A DNA stretch of 64,000 nucleotides from Echinostoma caproni (GCA_900618425.1 UZAN01039804.1:18347-82346); one strand, 5' to 3'. Shown: positions 24,301 to 39,300, counted from the first letter of the stretch. Notes: generated by a model not told the origin, from the sequence alone. Translations and numbers: made by a program.

Positions 24301-27300
24301 TAAGATTATATTCGAGCGGTCAGATCTAGCTTCAAATTCACTAGTTGATAAACTCCAATGATCATCTATTTTATTAAAGTGTTAGGATAAAATAAGAAAA
24401 CTCCTAAACCATTCTGTTTTTTCGAAGTATTTGGCCGATTTGCCGATTCTCTTTCCATGACGCGTTTTCCAGGTGAGGTCTTTAATTAGTACAGCTTCTA
24501 ATTTCTTTCCTGAAGGGCAGGAAATTGAACAATGTGGTCAGCTTATGTGTACTTGAAGGTTTTTCAGAACTACATTTTGAACAATGATACCTAATAGATG
24601 AATCGGACAGGCTGCAACGTTTTACACCGGTGACTGATGCAATTAAATGAGAAATAAGTCAAAAGTAAATGATTGCTAATAGCTCCATTCGAAATTCCTA
24701 ATCATTTAATGTGAACACGAGGATAGTTGATTGAGTTGAACTCCTGCATTGAGTCACACACACAGTTTCGCGCAAATGTCTGATGTTCAATGAGATGGTG
24801 CTCATTCGTAGATCGAGAAGTACTTAGTCGGAATGAAACATGTACCAGAAAGCCAAAATCCTGCATTGAAACAAAAAGGGGTCTGATGATCTGCCTGGTG
24901 GTCAAATGGTTAGTATGCTTACGTTCTACGTGTGAGGTCCGGTGTTCAACCTCGAGTTGGGTTTATGAATTGGCAAAGCTGATGAAACCCAACCAGATCG
25001 AAATAGCTATCCAGTTAAAGTTTCATTTGCTCTTTACACAATGCAATCTACCATATGAAATTCTGAATTGATATTGATATTTGGTTTGAAAATATTTTGG
25101 CAAGTAAGACGTGCCTAGATGGTCGGAGGAAGAAAACTAAATGTGAATTGCATCTTTACTACTGGTATCAGAAGCTCGCCAGTAGTGCAGATCCACCCTA
25201 AGTCGTCCAGCTGAATACGAAACTCTTCGCCAGGAAAGTGTTTATGTTACAGCCAGCTCACAGCGGTACTAGTCATAATTATCAATTCAAGTTGGTTCAG
25301 GTTTCGGTTACAGAGCTATTCAGTCATTTCTTTTGGTCTGACAGTAAAGCAGGGAGAGAGTGTATATTAATTGCGCTCGACAGCCTCCCACCACTGGTCA
25401 TAGAGTTCAAAGCCTGGACGAGAACATGATTACGTACTACCGACGGACTCTAATGAGAGCAAATCTGGAGTTCAGTGCTTCCCAAGCAATAAGTCTGTGG
25501 AATTGCAAGTCGAAATTTTCCCGCAACACTCCTCTCAAGTATGTCTGTATGTATGTAGTATGAATTTGTAATATGTCACGGTCCAGGAGACATAATACTA
25601 TGTCGACACATCCTACTGAGACTCCTGCAGATTGCCCTTTCCAGTTCTTCCTCAATGGCTGTGGGTGGAATGCACGGCTTATTTTATCTAGTCCTAGCCA
25701 GCGGAAACCAGTATTTGCGATTATGTATAACTGCCTTTGAAAATAACGATAGTTTCTGTCGAAGGCTTTGGCGGAAATGGCAAAGAAAGGAGGCCATTTG
25801 TTGCGGTTAATTAGACCATCAAGAAAGCTAAGGTTGGGGATTTAGTCTGAATGACATCATTTCTTTTCCTCACTCCACAAGCAGACAAAGGTTCAATACT
25901 TTCCTCGGCAACATATTTGTACCTTCATCGTTTTCTTGAACCGTTTTCACACACACCATCATCAAGAAGAAATATTGAATTACATCAAACTAACTGTGTT
26001 TTACTAAAATGTAAAAATTTATGTTCCTCCTCTTCTGATTTGACTCAGTTCCACCGGTTATAAAATGGTGCTTTGGTCATCCTCAATAGTTTTCCCCACA
26101 ATGACAACTGATGGTACCAGTGTACCCGCATTTGACAGACCGGTGTAGTCAAGATGCTGGATCACCGTGAAAACATTGGTGTCACCTCGCTCACAATGGC
26201 TGTGACCAATCAAATTCTATTTAGAGAAAAACAATATAGCGAACAGGTTTGTTTTCGTAATTTCGTTTTCAGGCATTCACACTTGTGTGTTTACATATAA
26301 TGTATAAATAAATGTGACTGGTCCATTGAGGTTGAAAATACAACGATGTCTGTCACGCGTAAAGTAGAGCGAGTGTAGAAAATAGGGGTAGTGGGCGAAC
26401 GGGGGGGGGGAAAGGTCAATTATGTAAATTTATGATGACCTTTTTCACGTGCAATTTGTCACGCCATGTTGCGTCATCACGACATGACTGAAGTCGTGTC
26501 CACATTAGATACAGACACACGCAAAACTGTGAAAGCCTGAAGACGAAGTTACGAGAACAAGCTTCTTTGCTATATTGTTTCTCTTTTGATATTCTTATGG
26601 GAATTTTCCGCGAAATTTTATTGCGTTACAACCGATAGGAGACAAATACTGCGAGATGTTAACATCTCTTTTAAACTCTTCAGTCGCCACAACGTAAAAA
26701 AATCTGGTATTTATCCAAACAAGTTTCGATAAACGGACAATAGTCACAAAAGCGGTGACACTTACGGTGACACTTGCGGTGACACTTACATCGGTAGAAC
26801 GAATCGGCCCTTGGCACAGCGGATGTCTGAACACATTCCCAAGTGGTTGATATAATCGATGACGCAACAAAGTCCTACAGGTCAAACTGATAGGAGAAAT
26901 CCAAGGTCATCAATCGCAAAACATCTCATGGCAACTGGACACATCGTTGACCCACAAATGTCGTTAAAGCCATTATTACGTAGCATTAATCCCAGGATTT
27001 TGGCATTCAGCTATGCGATGCTAATTACGTTACGTAACCCAATATTGTGCGCACAAAAGTTTCTTACACAATCAGTCAGACTGCCATGGAACTGATTTCC
27101 CACCCAACCCTGACTAGTGTCCGTTCTACCACTGTAGTTATCAAACATTGTTTGTGCAAAATACCAGATTGTTTTGCGTTGTAGCGACTGAAGAGATTAA
27201 AAGAAATGTTAACATCTTTCAGTGTTTGTCTTCTATCGGTTCTAACAAATTGGATAACAGAGACTCAATGTTTCAAGTTTCCGAAATTTTATTTACTTCA

Positions 27301-30300
27301 GTCACATTGTGTCTAACGTCTGGTTTAGTTGTTTGATTTATGTGTGCAAAACAGTATGATGATTTTGTGAGCGGTACCGACATCATACAGTCGTTTTCTT
27401 GCGCGATGATACAGCTGTTTACCATCGGTTTGTGACCGAATACTGATTACTACCTCGTACCAATGGCCACGGTTTGAGCCCGATGGAAAACATACAGGCG
27501 ATTCTTGAATAAAAAGTGTACCGGGAAGCGAGAAACCACTCCACAAGACGTTACAAAGAGACATCTTCGGTAGAGGATAGAGTGATAACGGAGGGGTACT
27601 GCTGAAAATCTCATACCAAGTCTGTTGTGAATTCGGTGACTAAATCCGGTAATAAATTTGATCAAGGTGGTTAAGTCCATCAAGATGCTTTTATTTTGTT
27701 GCATTACATGAACCGTTTTTTCGTACATTTATTTTTACTCTGATCTATCTTTCGAGTTCTTCTCATTCCCATGAACCTTACCGATTCTGTTTATAGGAGT
27801 CATCATAGTCTATTAGAAGAAATTTTGCATCACTTTTATCAGAGGTGTTTCAGTTGACGGAATTCAATCAATAATGTTCAATAACAGATTCCATCATTCT
27901 GTTTACTTCCAACTGCTAAATCACGTGACTGGTAAAGCAAAAGAAATCTGAATGTTGAAGCCGCTGGTCAACACATAGGTTTGGTAATTCATTTACATGA
28001 GCCACTTCCGGCTGTCCCAAAATGTGTTTGAAAGCGTTCTGTATAGGACGAGGAAACCCCTAGGTTTCATCACCTTTGATTACTTAGTACCCCCGGAAAA
28101 CTGGTCCTGTGCTATGTCTCTTTAAGACTCAGCTTACGTTGAGTTGAAAACAATTTTAAATAATCTCGTCATTTTCTAACAAACCACATATTTTCTTTCC
28201 ATTAGAGGTACCTGGCATGCCTTATCTTCCTTGCCATAAAATCTAGTCTGGTGCGAGATAAGAGGGGAAGGCAGAATTAGATTCATCGATTTTTGACTGA
28301 TTGATATATTTCAAATGCAAATGAAATTCTTGACGTTAGGTGATTTGATCAGGATCCACAAACGCCTTTCGCAATTATATACATTCACGTTTATCGTCTT
28401 TTGAATCCATTTGCCGCGTGATACTGTGCGATTTCTTCGGATGAAGGTTATACTGCGTAGGTTTATGATCATCTCTGATGATATTCAGCTATTGACTAGA
28501 AAAAACCCAATAATAATCGCAGAGAGATTAGGCAGCATTAACTAATTGCGCAGCGGATGTGGTTGAAATTGCTTCAGACTGAACTCCTCAACTTTGTATC
28601 TCACATACGTTCGACCAAGTTGCAGTTTCCATGGCCTATAATAAACGCATGACTCTGTTGAAATTGAATCTTTTATAGCGCTATATCAACAATATTACGC
28701 AATACATGTAATGTTTCTCCACATATAATAACCATGAAAGGTATGGCACTTCATATTTGTTCAATTATCCGGTGCATTTTGGTTAATGGTTGACTAATGG
28801 TTATCTGCTTTGCTCTTTCGGGGGCTCATGATCTGTGTGCACAATTTTGTTATGCACTTCTGAGTCCCGAGTCCCGGCATGGACGAAGCCGTTGTTCAGT
28901 GATCTTTGTAGACCCTTGTCAATCATGTTCGACATGGTAAATGTTACAAATGAGCTGCCAAATGAATAAGATCCAAACAAATAGATCAATACACAAATCC
29001 TAATAAGTATTTGGTGGAATAGAACTGAGAAATAACATATTCAACTCAATTGGCTAATGCTATTTGTGTTCATGTGAGGTTTAGGTTTTCGGTGAAAGTT
29101 TTCACTAATATCGTCCTTCGGAGAAATTACACCGATAAAATCTCAATTATTCTCATATAGATTGCAGATGACCCTATTGGAGAGAACACAGAAATGGAAA
29201 CAAGCGACCGTAAACGACTTGCCCTGGAAACCCACCTAAGCAATGATAACCCATATAAGCCTGATCTTTTTAAAGGACCACTTTGTATCTCTACACCAGG
29301 TGTTCAAAAGGCTTATTTTGTAATCTGGAAACATGCGATGCCGGTGCTATGTGCACATGGCGTGTTGACACACAACAACTGGCTGTGATTATCTCCAAAA
29401 AGGCTATCGGGTTGCTCTACAACCTGCACTCAGTCCATTACATGGACTAATTGTTTGTGTTAGTACGCGGGTTCCTGTCTATCATATGCCACTATATAAA
29501 CTCGATATTTTTAGTTTAAAAGAATGATCATGCCCTAAACGAAGCAACAATTGGAAGTAATACATAATGAAATGGTTTCAAGGTTGGAAGACTCCCAAAC
29601 CTGAAGCCAAAAATATTATTTACTCGGTGAATTTTATAGCACTGCAGATTCGTGGATAGTACAATAAGCTTCTGACCGAGTATTACTCTACTGTGCATTG
29701 AAATGACACTTACGGTTTGCCGTACCAAAGCTGAGATGCTTTCAATCATCATATTGGTGAAACAACTCATCGGTTTCAAGGCCGGGATATCGGACTGCAG
29801 ACGCGTGAAGAATTCTCCCAACTGTTGTACAAATGGCGATTGACTCAGGTTTCCAATCCACGCATATTTGTGATCAAACCAGTTGCGAAGGCCCTGTTGC
29901 AATATGTAGACCGCATCTGAACGGGAGGAAAACAAATTAAATTACGCGGGAACGAAAAGATAATAATAATAATAATAATAAATTGTTGTTATTAATTAAT
30001 TCATTTACTACTAAAGAAAGCCACTTACCCCGTGCGCCGCGCTATCACTTAGTAGTAATACCTGTTAATTGCAATGGATACAACATATGAAATGCAATAC
30101 ACATACAAGTAACAAGCCCGTTCAATGTTTATCGGAATGTATTTCGACCCAAAATGTTTTCAAGTGAAGACGTCCAACCTGTGCAGTTCAATATTCGATC
30201 GGTGTCTTTTTCGAGATTCATTACGTCTACTTCAAATGGAAATGAATGGTTTGCCACAGCTTTTAAAAAAAACTGTGTGGCGTTCAACTCATTTTCCGCG

Positions 30301-33300
30301 CTTTGACAAATGTGCCGCACAGTATTTAGTGTCTCGAGTGAAAAATGTTGGTCCGAGAATTGGTGAGAACAAAACAATCTACGAATTCGTGTTGTTTGAC
30401 TCATTCAGAAGAGAATACGAAAATAAGTATGCGCAACAGATTCCACAACCGATTAGTTCACAGTTAGGTGCAGAGAACCGCGCATGGTTTATAAAATTAA
30501 AACATAATGCGTTTCTACAGAGGTAAAAATTAATCATTTTCCAGTCTTCATCGCAGACGGAATATAATTTCTTTATGTGAATTGTATGCGACATAAAATG
30601 AGTCCACCACGTTACCGATTCGATTGGGCACAGAAACGTCCACGAGCGATTGCAGCTCTCCCTCTAATTTGTTTAGTCGTGTGTTTTATTAAATTCATTG
30701 ATTTTCGTCACCGGCGGTAACCCGGTGCTAACGTCACCAAATTACCACCTCGAGGGACGTGAGTTCGAACCCACCACCATCGCCTGATTTTCCCCTGGCA
30801 GCCCTTTGATTGGCCGCTTCCCCTTTCCTGAAAATTGTATCACTGTGCACTCAATAAAAAGGAATTAAAATGAGAGAGAGAATGGCAATGCGAATGAACG
30901 TTTTCATGGTTGTTCTTCTTTTCCTCCACTCGATTTCCCTGGTTGGATTTTCAAAATACATGAATGCAAATGAATGTTGCTTTATCAGAATAAGTAAACC
31001 GCTGATCTGAGTAATTCGGATAGTCGGTTTGGAAAAAATCAGTGTTTCCCGTAAATTCCGGTGACAAACTTCAATTCAACCTTGTATTGAAGTTCTGTTC
31101 AGGGACAGAGTTCAGATACACTTTTTCACCAACAATTTCATAAGTGTCAAACACATTTTAGTTGTAGTTTTCCTTCCAATTACTCCCTTGAGATCTTCAA
31201 AGACCAAAGAAACAAGTTAGATAAACATTTTCTTCATCCATTGTGGCCTAATCCTTATAATTATGGGTTTCACTTGTTTCTTGTATCTTCCTTGATAGTC
31301 ACGATTTCCATGACTAGGGGAAAATTGTCATTGTGTTAAAGTGCTAATACAAAAAAAATTGGTCTATCAAGACCCCTGATTAGAACTAATTTTCAGTTGT
31401 CAATCGGTATACAACCAGATCGATTAAATGTAACCGCTGTGACCACGATTGTGACTATCAGAACTGCATTTTAAGTGATCCAAGACAAACTTGTTACTTC
31501 GGGGCGTCAAAATTATCGAAATAGGTGTCCATTGAATTTGATTTTACAGAACTTTCTAAAGTTAACTTCTTCTCTTCTTTCTGCATCTATTCGGAACTAA
31601 ATCATAGATTTTGGGGACCCAAAAAATGTATGCCTTCATATTGATCGATTTGTTTGTCACAGTACAAGATTTAATCTTTGATAACATCTGATACCATAAG
31701 AGATGAATTGAGATGCTTTTCTCGACACATTGAAGTGATGGCTCTGAATGACAGAATTCATTCTGAGAAACGCTGCTAAAATGATCGGTACATCAGCTTG
31801 CAAATAGATCGAATAGAATGAGTCTTCTCCAACATCATGACCGCAGACACCAAGATTGACCGAAATCAGAGTTCATAAAAAAGGACGTGATCCAGATTAA
31901 TTGGTTGTGTCCAGAAAAAACGTAGTCTGCTTTTTTCAACCTCGACGAATATCGTCAATATTGTGAATGTTCTAATCTCATTTTGGATCAAACACTTGTG
32001 TGAGATATGCTTTGATGACGCTTGCATCCCCGAATTGGCAGCAAAAAGTTGATAAATCCTCAGAGGACGTGGGCAACAAATATGCCACTAACTTGGATTT
32101 TTCGGAAGCATTTGCGCTGTTTGCCCATTGACGTAAATTTCTTAAGTTTAAAGAATGTTACTGCTTCCATTTTTAACAACCTCTTCTGGGTGTGTCCTCG
32201 GATGCTCTTTTCCGAACGTAGTTCAACCCTTATAATTTGAAGGTAAAGTTGTACACACTTAAAGAATTACGATTGTTATTGAACGCTTTACGTGGGACTT
32301 TCAAGCTAATTCACAGACCACAAGGTCTGTTGCATTGTGCTTTCACGAATGTCCAACTCTATGGGAGCTGGCTGTTTCATAAGTGCTAACGCAGTTTATT
32401 CACGACGGTATTTCCAATTTGAAAGCGTACAAATCCAGAGATCAGTATTATTGTTATCAGTGCAATATAGGCAAGTAATCGAAAATGCGGTGACCAAATT
32501 TGCTTCTCCGAAATGTACCGGACCGTTGTCCAGTGGGTGAGTGACCAGCAGGTACGAACCCTAAGTCCAAGTTCACAGACCTCCACCATTTCTCATCAAG
32601 CATTAGACAAAGTCTTACTTCTGTAGCCTTGATTCCCAATTCTTTGGTCTTTACCTACAGTCCTTTAGTCAAAACTCGTCATTCCTGAGTCATGACCTGT
32701 GGTTATTAGACTTCGACGCAAAAACTCCAACCATGCGGCGAATAAAATTGAAACGCATGAAAGTTTTCTGTGGTCCAGAATTGTTGAACATTTTTGTTTC
32801 CAAAAACGTTTTATTTTGGAAAACTGGGTGACCAAATGAGGTGTGGTGATCGTTCGCTACACAGTTGACTATAGTAACTGTGTCAGATGTTGCAACGTAA
32901 ATAAGTTAGCGAAAATGATGGAGGTATCTTTTTTTGTGAATGAAGTTCGTTGCCCTCGAGCAGTCAATTTATCCACATTTAAAACGAATCCATCCTTGAA
33001 TGAAACTGCGGGACGGTCAGCATTCATTTTTTATTATTTCGTTTTTTATTGTGTCAAGGCTTGTGAGTGCAAAACAGTATACCATTTGTTTTCCGTTTTT
33101 TCTTGGCAGGGGTGACCTATTTTCATTTGTCCTCTTCATTATCGTCATTCGCGTTCTATTTTTCGGTAATTTGACTTTTAGAACACTCCACGATAGGCGG
33201 TAGTAATTTTTTTTACCTGGCGTTGTATGTATTTATGATATGAAAAACAAAAAATATATGGTGCGAAACAAAAGAAAAAAATCTGTCTCACCAGTGCAAA

Positions 33301-36300
33301 CGATTGATCGAGAGTAATGGAATGTGTATGCAGATGTGATAGTTTGAAAGATACCAAACACCTCATCATTGAAATTAAAATATGCCTTACTGTTGTGACC
33401 ACGGCTCAGGAAATATCAACCAAACATGGATCTTGCAAAGCGAAGTTCAGTGATGAGTTCACAAAAGATTCGTATGATGCTGTGGATGAAGCAGGTTAAT
33501 GAGAAGATGGCGAAGGCCTTCCCAGACACATCGATTTTCAAGACCGATTAGTCTATTGCTTAGTGGACACCGTTATTCGGTCAAGAAGCTGATTGATCAA
33601 TATGAGGAAAGAAACTTGGAATTGGTCGCATTGAGAAGAGCGCAGTCGTATTTATAAGCTCTGAGACTAATTGAAAAGTGACGGAATAAAGAAACAAATT
33701 ACGACCGTTCCATAGTCGCATTTAAGGATGACATCGTTTAGAAAAGTGGATGCATAAACTGCCTGAAGGTAGCGAACATCGTTCACAAAGATAACCTTCA
33801 TTATTGTCACCAACATATTTACGTTGCAACATCTGACACAATTACGGCGGTTAACTGCGCAGCGAAAGATCACCACACCTCATTTGCTCACCCGGTTTTC
33901 CAGCTTTGCAGAAAATTACAATTTTCAACAATTCTTGACCCCTGAAAACTCCAAAACATTTTGATTTGATTTGAAACGACCATTCGTCAGCAGTTCTTCC
34001 AGTCAATAATAAATTCGGAAGTACTAGACTCCAGTTTTGCTTTTATTAGAGGGCATCTGTAATGCATACCCACCGTCCCATCCGGGGAGTTGAACTCCGG
34101 ACCGATGACGCGGTCACCAAAGTGATTCCAAGGAATGTAGAACAACAGAGGTATTTAGGAGATCAACAGTAGCTATAGCTCGGTAGGAAAGGGGCAATGG
34201 TTCCATGCAATGCTTAGGTCAGTCTCACATTCTAGAAGGAACACGGTCAGACAATAAAATAAAGCGGGTTACCAAGATGTATGGTTATTGTACGATCAAA
34301 TTAGATGACTAAATAAATAGGGAACAGAATGACATCCTAGTAAACAAAAATCATTACAAATTCAGGTTATATGAGGATGGCGAAATGCCCGTAGTATCGG
34401 GTAGACGAACAGGCATTGAATATCCTGGTGGTATGAATAGTGCGACGTGCTCATGAAATATGGAAGGTAAATACTGAATAACTCTACCAAGAAGATACGA
34501 AAACTACTTATTAGGACTATCATGGAGACTAATAGTTGATGACGGTGGCAGTGGGTGGACAAACAACGGTAACCGACCGCTTGGATCTTTGTGACCGGAA
34601 ACGTACATCAAAGGAGCGACTAAGCACGCAAAAGATATTCCAATGAATGTTCGACAAGTTGAGATAGTGTAAAACATCCATTACGCCTCCCGACACTAAA
34701 GGTTGCCCGATTAATGGTTCACTGCTGATTACTCCTAGCAGCATAATGTTTCGGGATGCTGTCTACATGTTTATGTACTTTGCTTGCATGAGTTGAGCAT
34801 GGAACTTGTCATCAGGTTGGCGGTTTTCATCATCGTGTTTCATCAAACTGGTTTGTGCTTGAGTTAATGGGCACATTCACTTGTGTACTAAGATTAGAAT
34901 CAAGCAGGTTCTGTGATTCACATTGGATCAGTTGGCTGAATTCAGGGAAATAATTCAAGAAGTGAGGGTCTCATAAACAAGCAAAGCATCTTTGCTTTCC
35001 TTATGTAATCTAAAACCAAGCTGAATGACAGATTGAGGGTTGTTGTGGCTGATTGAATTTACAAAACAACCCGACGCACAAGGTCAAAAGTCACATAGCG
35101 TTCCACCGTTGGTGTATTCCATCGCTTTCATTTGCTTGAAACGTGCTGTCAAAAGCACTACGTTATTCTATGTAAGATTCACCTATGACAGGGAGAGCTT
35201 AGTCTAGTTTGTACGTCCAAATACAATTCACTTAGGAAAGACAGACTTGTATAAACTTAAGTGGCTGTTAGGTTCCTTGGTTCCTCATTGACAGCATTGA
35301 AAATAAATGATCTTCCCATTGGTCTATTCAAATGACATGATAATGTCCGGAGTGTGAACCTGATGGGAGTAGGAAACATTCATTCTGATATAAGCTTGGC
35401 AGCGCAAAATCTATGTATTCTGTATTCAGACATGCTTATTTGGTGAGATCTTTGAAATTCAACCGTGCTAGATTTATGTTAAATTGGACAATTCATGAAC
35501 GTTTAAGTCACACATTGGATTTAATGATTATTGAACAATGAGTAATTTAATGATTACCTACGTCCCGGAATCTTTTATAAATTTGAAAACCTGTGTTGTG
35601 GTGCCACAGCGATATTCTTCATCAACTAAGTCGTCAAGTTAAAATAAGATGCAAAAAATGTAGACCATCAGCGTCAGATATTCTTTGGTAAGTACCGAAT
35701 GAGAGAGCAGGCAGGTGACTACTTAATGCGACACCTCAAAGGTTTTCTGAACCTACTATTTTCTTGATAAACGTCCGATTAATATTCGGAATAATAGGAA
35801 GGGGGAAGAAATTGAAAAGAATACCTTGCATTGGGTGTAATTATGCCACAAGAAACGTGGTTGCATTCTTGTCCCGACAATTCTTTGTTTGAGCTCCATT
35901 TCTTTTGTGCCAACTGTACTACTAGCTGGCGGTGGTTATGTAATAAAGCAAGCCAATTCTTCTTGATATAAGTCTATAAAATGATCTTTGGCTGAAGCTT
36001 TTTCACTCTTGCTCCTTACACCTCTTGTCCTCGATGAATCTGTTTTGCTGTTCCACAGCCACATTAAAATCACATTTTATATTTTAGTAAGGATTTGGAA
36101 TACTTTTCGAGCATTTCCGCTCAAATGGTGTCGGTATTGCTTGGACTAAAATGTCCTTCGTATACCTTGGCTTCTTCACTTGAACTATCCTGCTTCTCCC
36201 ACCTCATCCAACTCTGTCTGGTATTCTGCCTGCTGAATGCCTCCACACTTCAGTGAGATTGTCTCTAGCTTTTCAGCTGTTGCTTTGAGGGACAAACAAT

Positions 36301-39300
36301 GCTGTATCTTTGACCCAGGTTTATTTTACTGGCAGAACGTACTTCACCAGGTTTCTTGAAAAGCGTTTGACTCGCTATTGGTCACTTCTAGAGTGATCTC
36401 TATTTTCTTGGCCTACGCAGCAACCCATATGTTTTTCTTATCAAATCGGCTGATGAGATCACAAGTGATTCCAACTTCCTGGGTGATATTCGTGTCTCAC
36501 AGGTTCAGGCCAGTCTATTCGTGTCCAGTTTGTGATCATCGTATTACCGTTTACCTATCTCATTTTAGAAGTGTTTCCTTATCCCAAATCACAGAAGCAC
36601 GACTGCATTTGTATAAAGCAATTGCTCGGTACTCGGGATCAGTAGCCGAACTGTTTCCCCAGTACGTTTATTACAATAACATGGTGTAAGTATCTGTTAA
36701 GATCTTTTGTGGATTTCAAATTTCAATAGCACTTTTAAAAGAATTCAGCGACTGTGCTTCTGTATTTCCCGCCTAGTACCACTTCACTTCATTTACTCAC
36801 CTGTTTTGTATGAACTTTTGTTTTCACTAACCTTCTTTACTGTTTCTCTATTTCATTTGTCTCTCTTAAAGTTAAAGCTCATGCATTGATAATTAGTTCT
36901 ATTAGAATCACTTCCAGTGCAGGTGGTCTTCCTTATTCACACTTGCTCAACTTAATGAATGTGAAAGGATTCTTATGGATTGTACCTATTAAGTGCACAC
37001 AGAATTAAATTTCTGTCGTTTCCATCCCTCTACTAGATCCAAAAATCTTTGTACTTTATCACGGATAAGCACATATTGTAAGTGTACGATATTTTCTGGG
37101 TAAAACAGAATGGATTTCACAGATTGCTCAAAAATGTGTATATGCATATTCGGTCAGTGTACTCCCATTGCTTTCCCCTTTAAATAGGCCCTACCCTTCT
37201 ATGTTCTCAAAGGCTTTGAAGGCATTGTTGAGTTAAAAGCAATCAGTTTGATTTTTTTCACTATATTTCGCTGTACGTTGTTGATGATAATGACTATGGT
37301 GATGAATTGTTGAAGGCATTTCACAGCAATTTATTTTATGACCAGAACACACTCGTGCATTCTCCAAAACTATTCTAGGATTCACTTTCGGTCAAGTGGA
37401 TAGCCACTTGGCTTCTTTGTAACCGGACTTTACAGTTTATCAAATTTTAAGCAACTTTCCCCATTTCGTTTGGGGTCTTGAGAGCATCAACGTTTAAACT
37501 TGTATTTCTATTTGCATAGAAGTTCTGATAGCGTGTATGCTTTAAATGCAACTTTAATGCACATGTGCAGTATGTGTCAAAGCTGTCATGGGAGGTCGAG
37601 GGAGATGGCTTCAGCACATAAACGCATGAATAACGGTCATCGGAAGCCACTGGGGAAAGAAGTGCACCAATAAAAGCAGTCCCGGAACAGAAGCGAATGA
37701 AGGGATATAAACGCCATGAGATATTGGTTTTGCATTGTGAATTATTAATATAGAAAAGGTTTTAAACCCTGGTTTTAGCATTTTTAAACGGAGTTAGCTA
37801 GGATGACTGTTTTATTATTTGCTTTCCTACCGCCAGTAAAACTGCTAACTTTCAGATTGGAAGCTTAAACCTTTATCCTTGAGCTAGACGTTCGCTGCAT
37901 AATGTCTAGGCCCATGGATTCCTGATTGAATTACCACATTTCATGGCATACTAGTTCACAAAACAACAAGGTTTGTGTATTTTTGTTCTTAGCCAAACCA
38001 CATCCACCGGAAGTTCACTTATTTCTCATCACCAATACAGAGTTCTCATGAGATTAAAGCAACTTTTAGGACGACTATAGGCACCAAGTACACTTTGTCA
38101 ACATTTTCATTTCAAAAGCTGTTGTGCCTGTGGACAAGGACAATGGTTTGGAGGAAGTGATAATTTATCACTGAAAGCCTGTCAGCATCGTTGCCCTCAA
38201 AGATGGAGTGAGAGTGGATGCGCTGCACAGAGGTATGGGCAAAATTCATGTCTAGATGCGAATCTATCCGAGCTGCCTGATTTTTTTCACAACTTGATTA
38301 CAAACTAATGAAAAGTGAAGTGAACTATACGAGAGAAGAAGGGCGATTTACGTTGAATAGTTTGTATCCAGATATCTCATCAGGTGTCTACTGCAGATTG
38401 TATATTATAAATGATGAAAACGATGGAAACCGAATAATAAGTATTTCGTTCAATCTATGGAGCCATATTCCTTTCAGCTTATATCTGAGACTGATTGCTA
38501 CAATTTGTGCGTAACGGTTCAACTTATTTTGAGACGGTCAATGAAACATTTGATCGCTTAAAACTTGCAAAATGATGCACACATAAGTTTCGGAACGTAA
38601 CTCAGGTTTGTTAGAACAACCGGACTATAGGTAAATACATGCTCACTTGTACATGCTGCAACCTTATTGAACAGAAAATTGGCAAACTGTTCACTGGCCC
38701 AAATTGTCCCGTTTACCATCCGTGCCATGGCTTCAAATGTGGGCCTAAACAGGGGAAATTTATCGCGTTCAATTTCGGGCTGTAAGTGAAAGAAAATGAG
38801 AAAAAGAAATGAACGACACAGTTACTCAGCAATATGAAAAACTTAAGATTAGCCGTGTGATCGCAGTTGCGCCGCTTTCTTTTAACAATCCGTCTAGCAC
38901 GCATCATAAGCAGGCTGAAATGAGAAAAGCTTTCCGGAGATACCATGAACTGTAAATCCTAGTTGCATATATAATGAAGGGGATGAATTTTCTGATCGCT
39001 ATTGGGAAAATGACTCAGGTAACCAATTTGCACAAGGAATTAATCTGACTAATTAGCAATCACTATGAAGTTCCAAGTGTGTAGTTCTCAGTTCTGCCTC
39101 AAGTGAAAACGATGGATATACACTACTAACGAAACTCTCAAACATTCCCTATTTCACCTGCACGTTTGAAAAGGGCGAAATTGTCTAACGCGTGCCCTTT
39201 CATAGTGCTAGGTATTCACAAGCTATCTACCGCATTGAGGGGGAAGGGGTTGATAAGCAATTGGCGATTCCCATCTAACCGATGTACACAAAAGTAATTA

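Larger units (their letters stand above)
20974..29713 (-). other. Intron 6-7 of the lipid transfer protein gene (8.7 kb)
   Basis: Holds the PLE end at 26.6-27.3 kb, the SINE at 24.9 kb, the N-junction duplication at 22.79 kb and an unassigned minus ORF at 21611-21895. The remaining stretches show nothing I can name. Confidence 0.6.
29917..38646 (-). other. Intron 5-6 of the lipid transfer protein gene (8.7 kb)
   Basis: Holds the inverted-arm element at 33 kb, SINE-like repeats at 30.7 and 34.1 kb, an AAT microsatellite and an unassigned plus ORF at 30.1 kb. Exon 5 (phase 1 end) joins exon 6 (phase 1 start) without any extra exon. From about 34.2 to 38.6 kb I see nothing I can name. Confidence 0.6.

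Noticed and set aside
37447..37650. Minus-strand ORF with acceptor TTTCCCCAG and a start phase that would fit after lipid-transfer exon 5
   Set aside because: It has no convincing donor, ends in a stop in frame, and exon 5 already joins exon 6 in phase.
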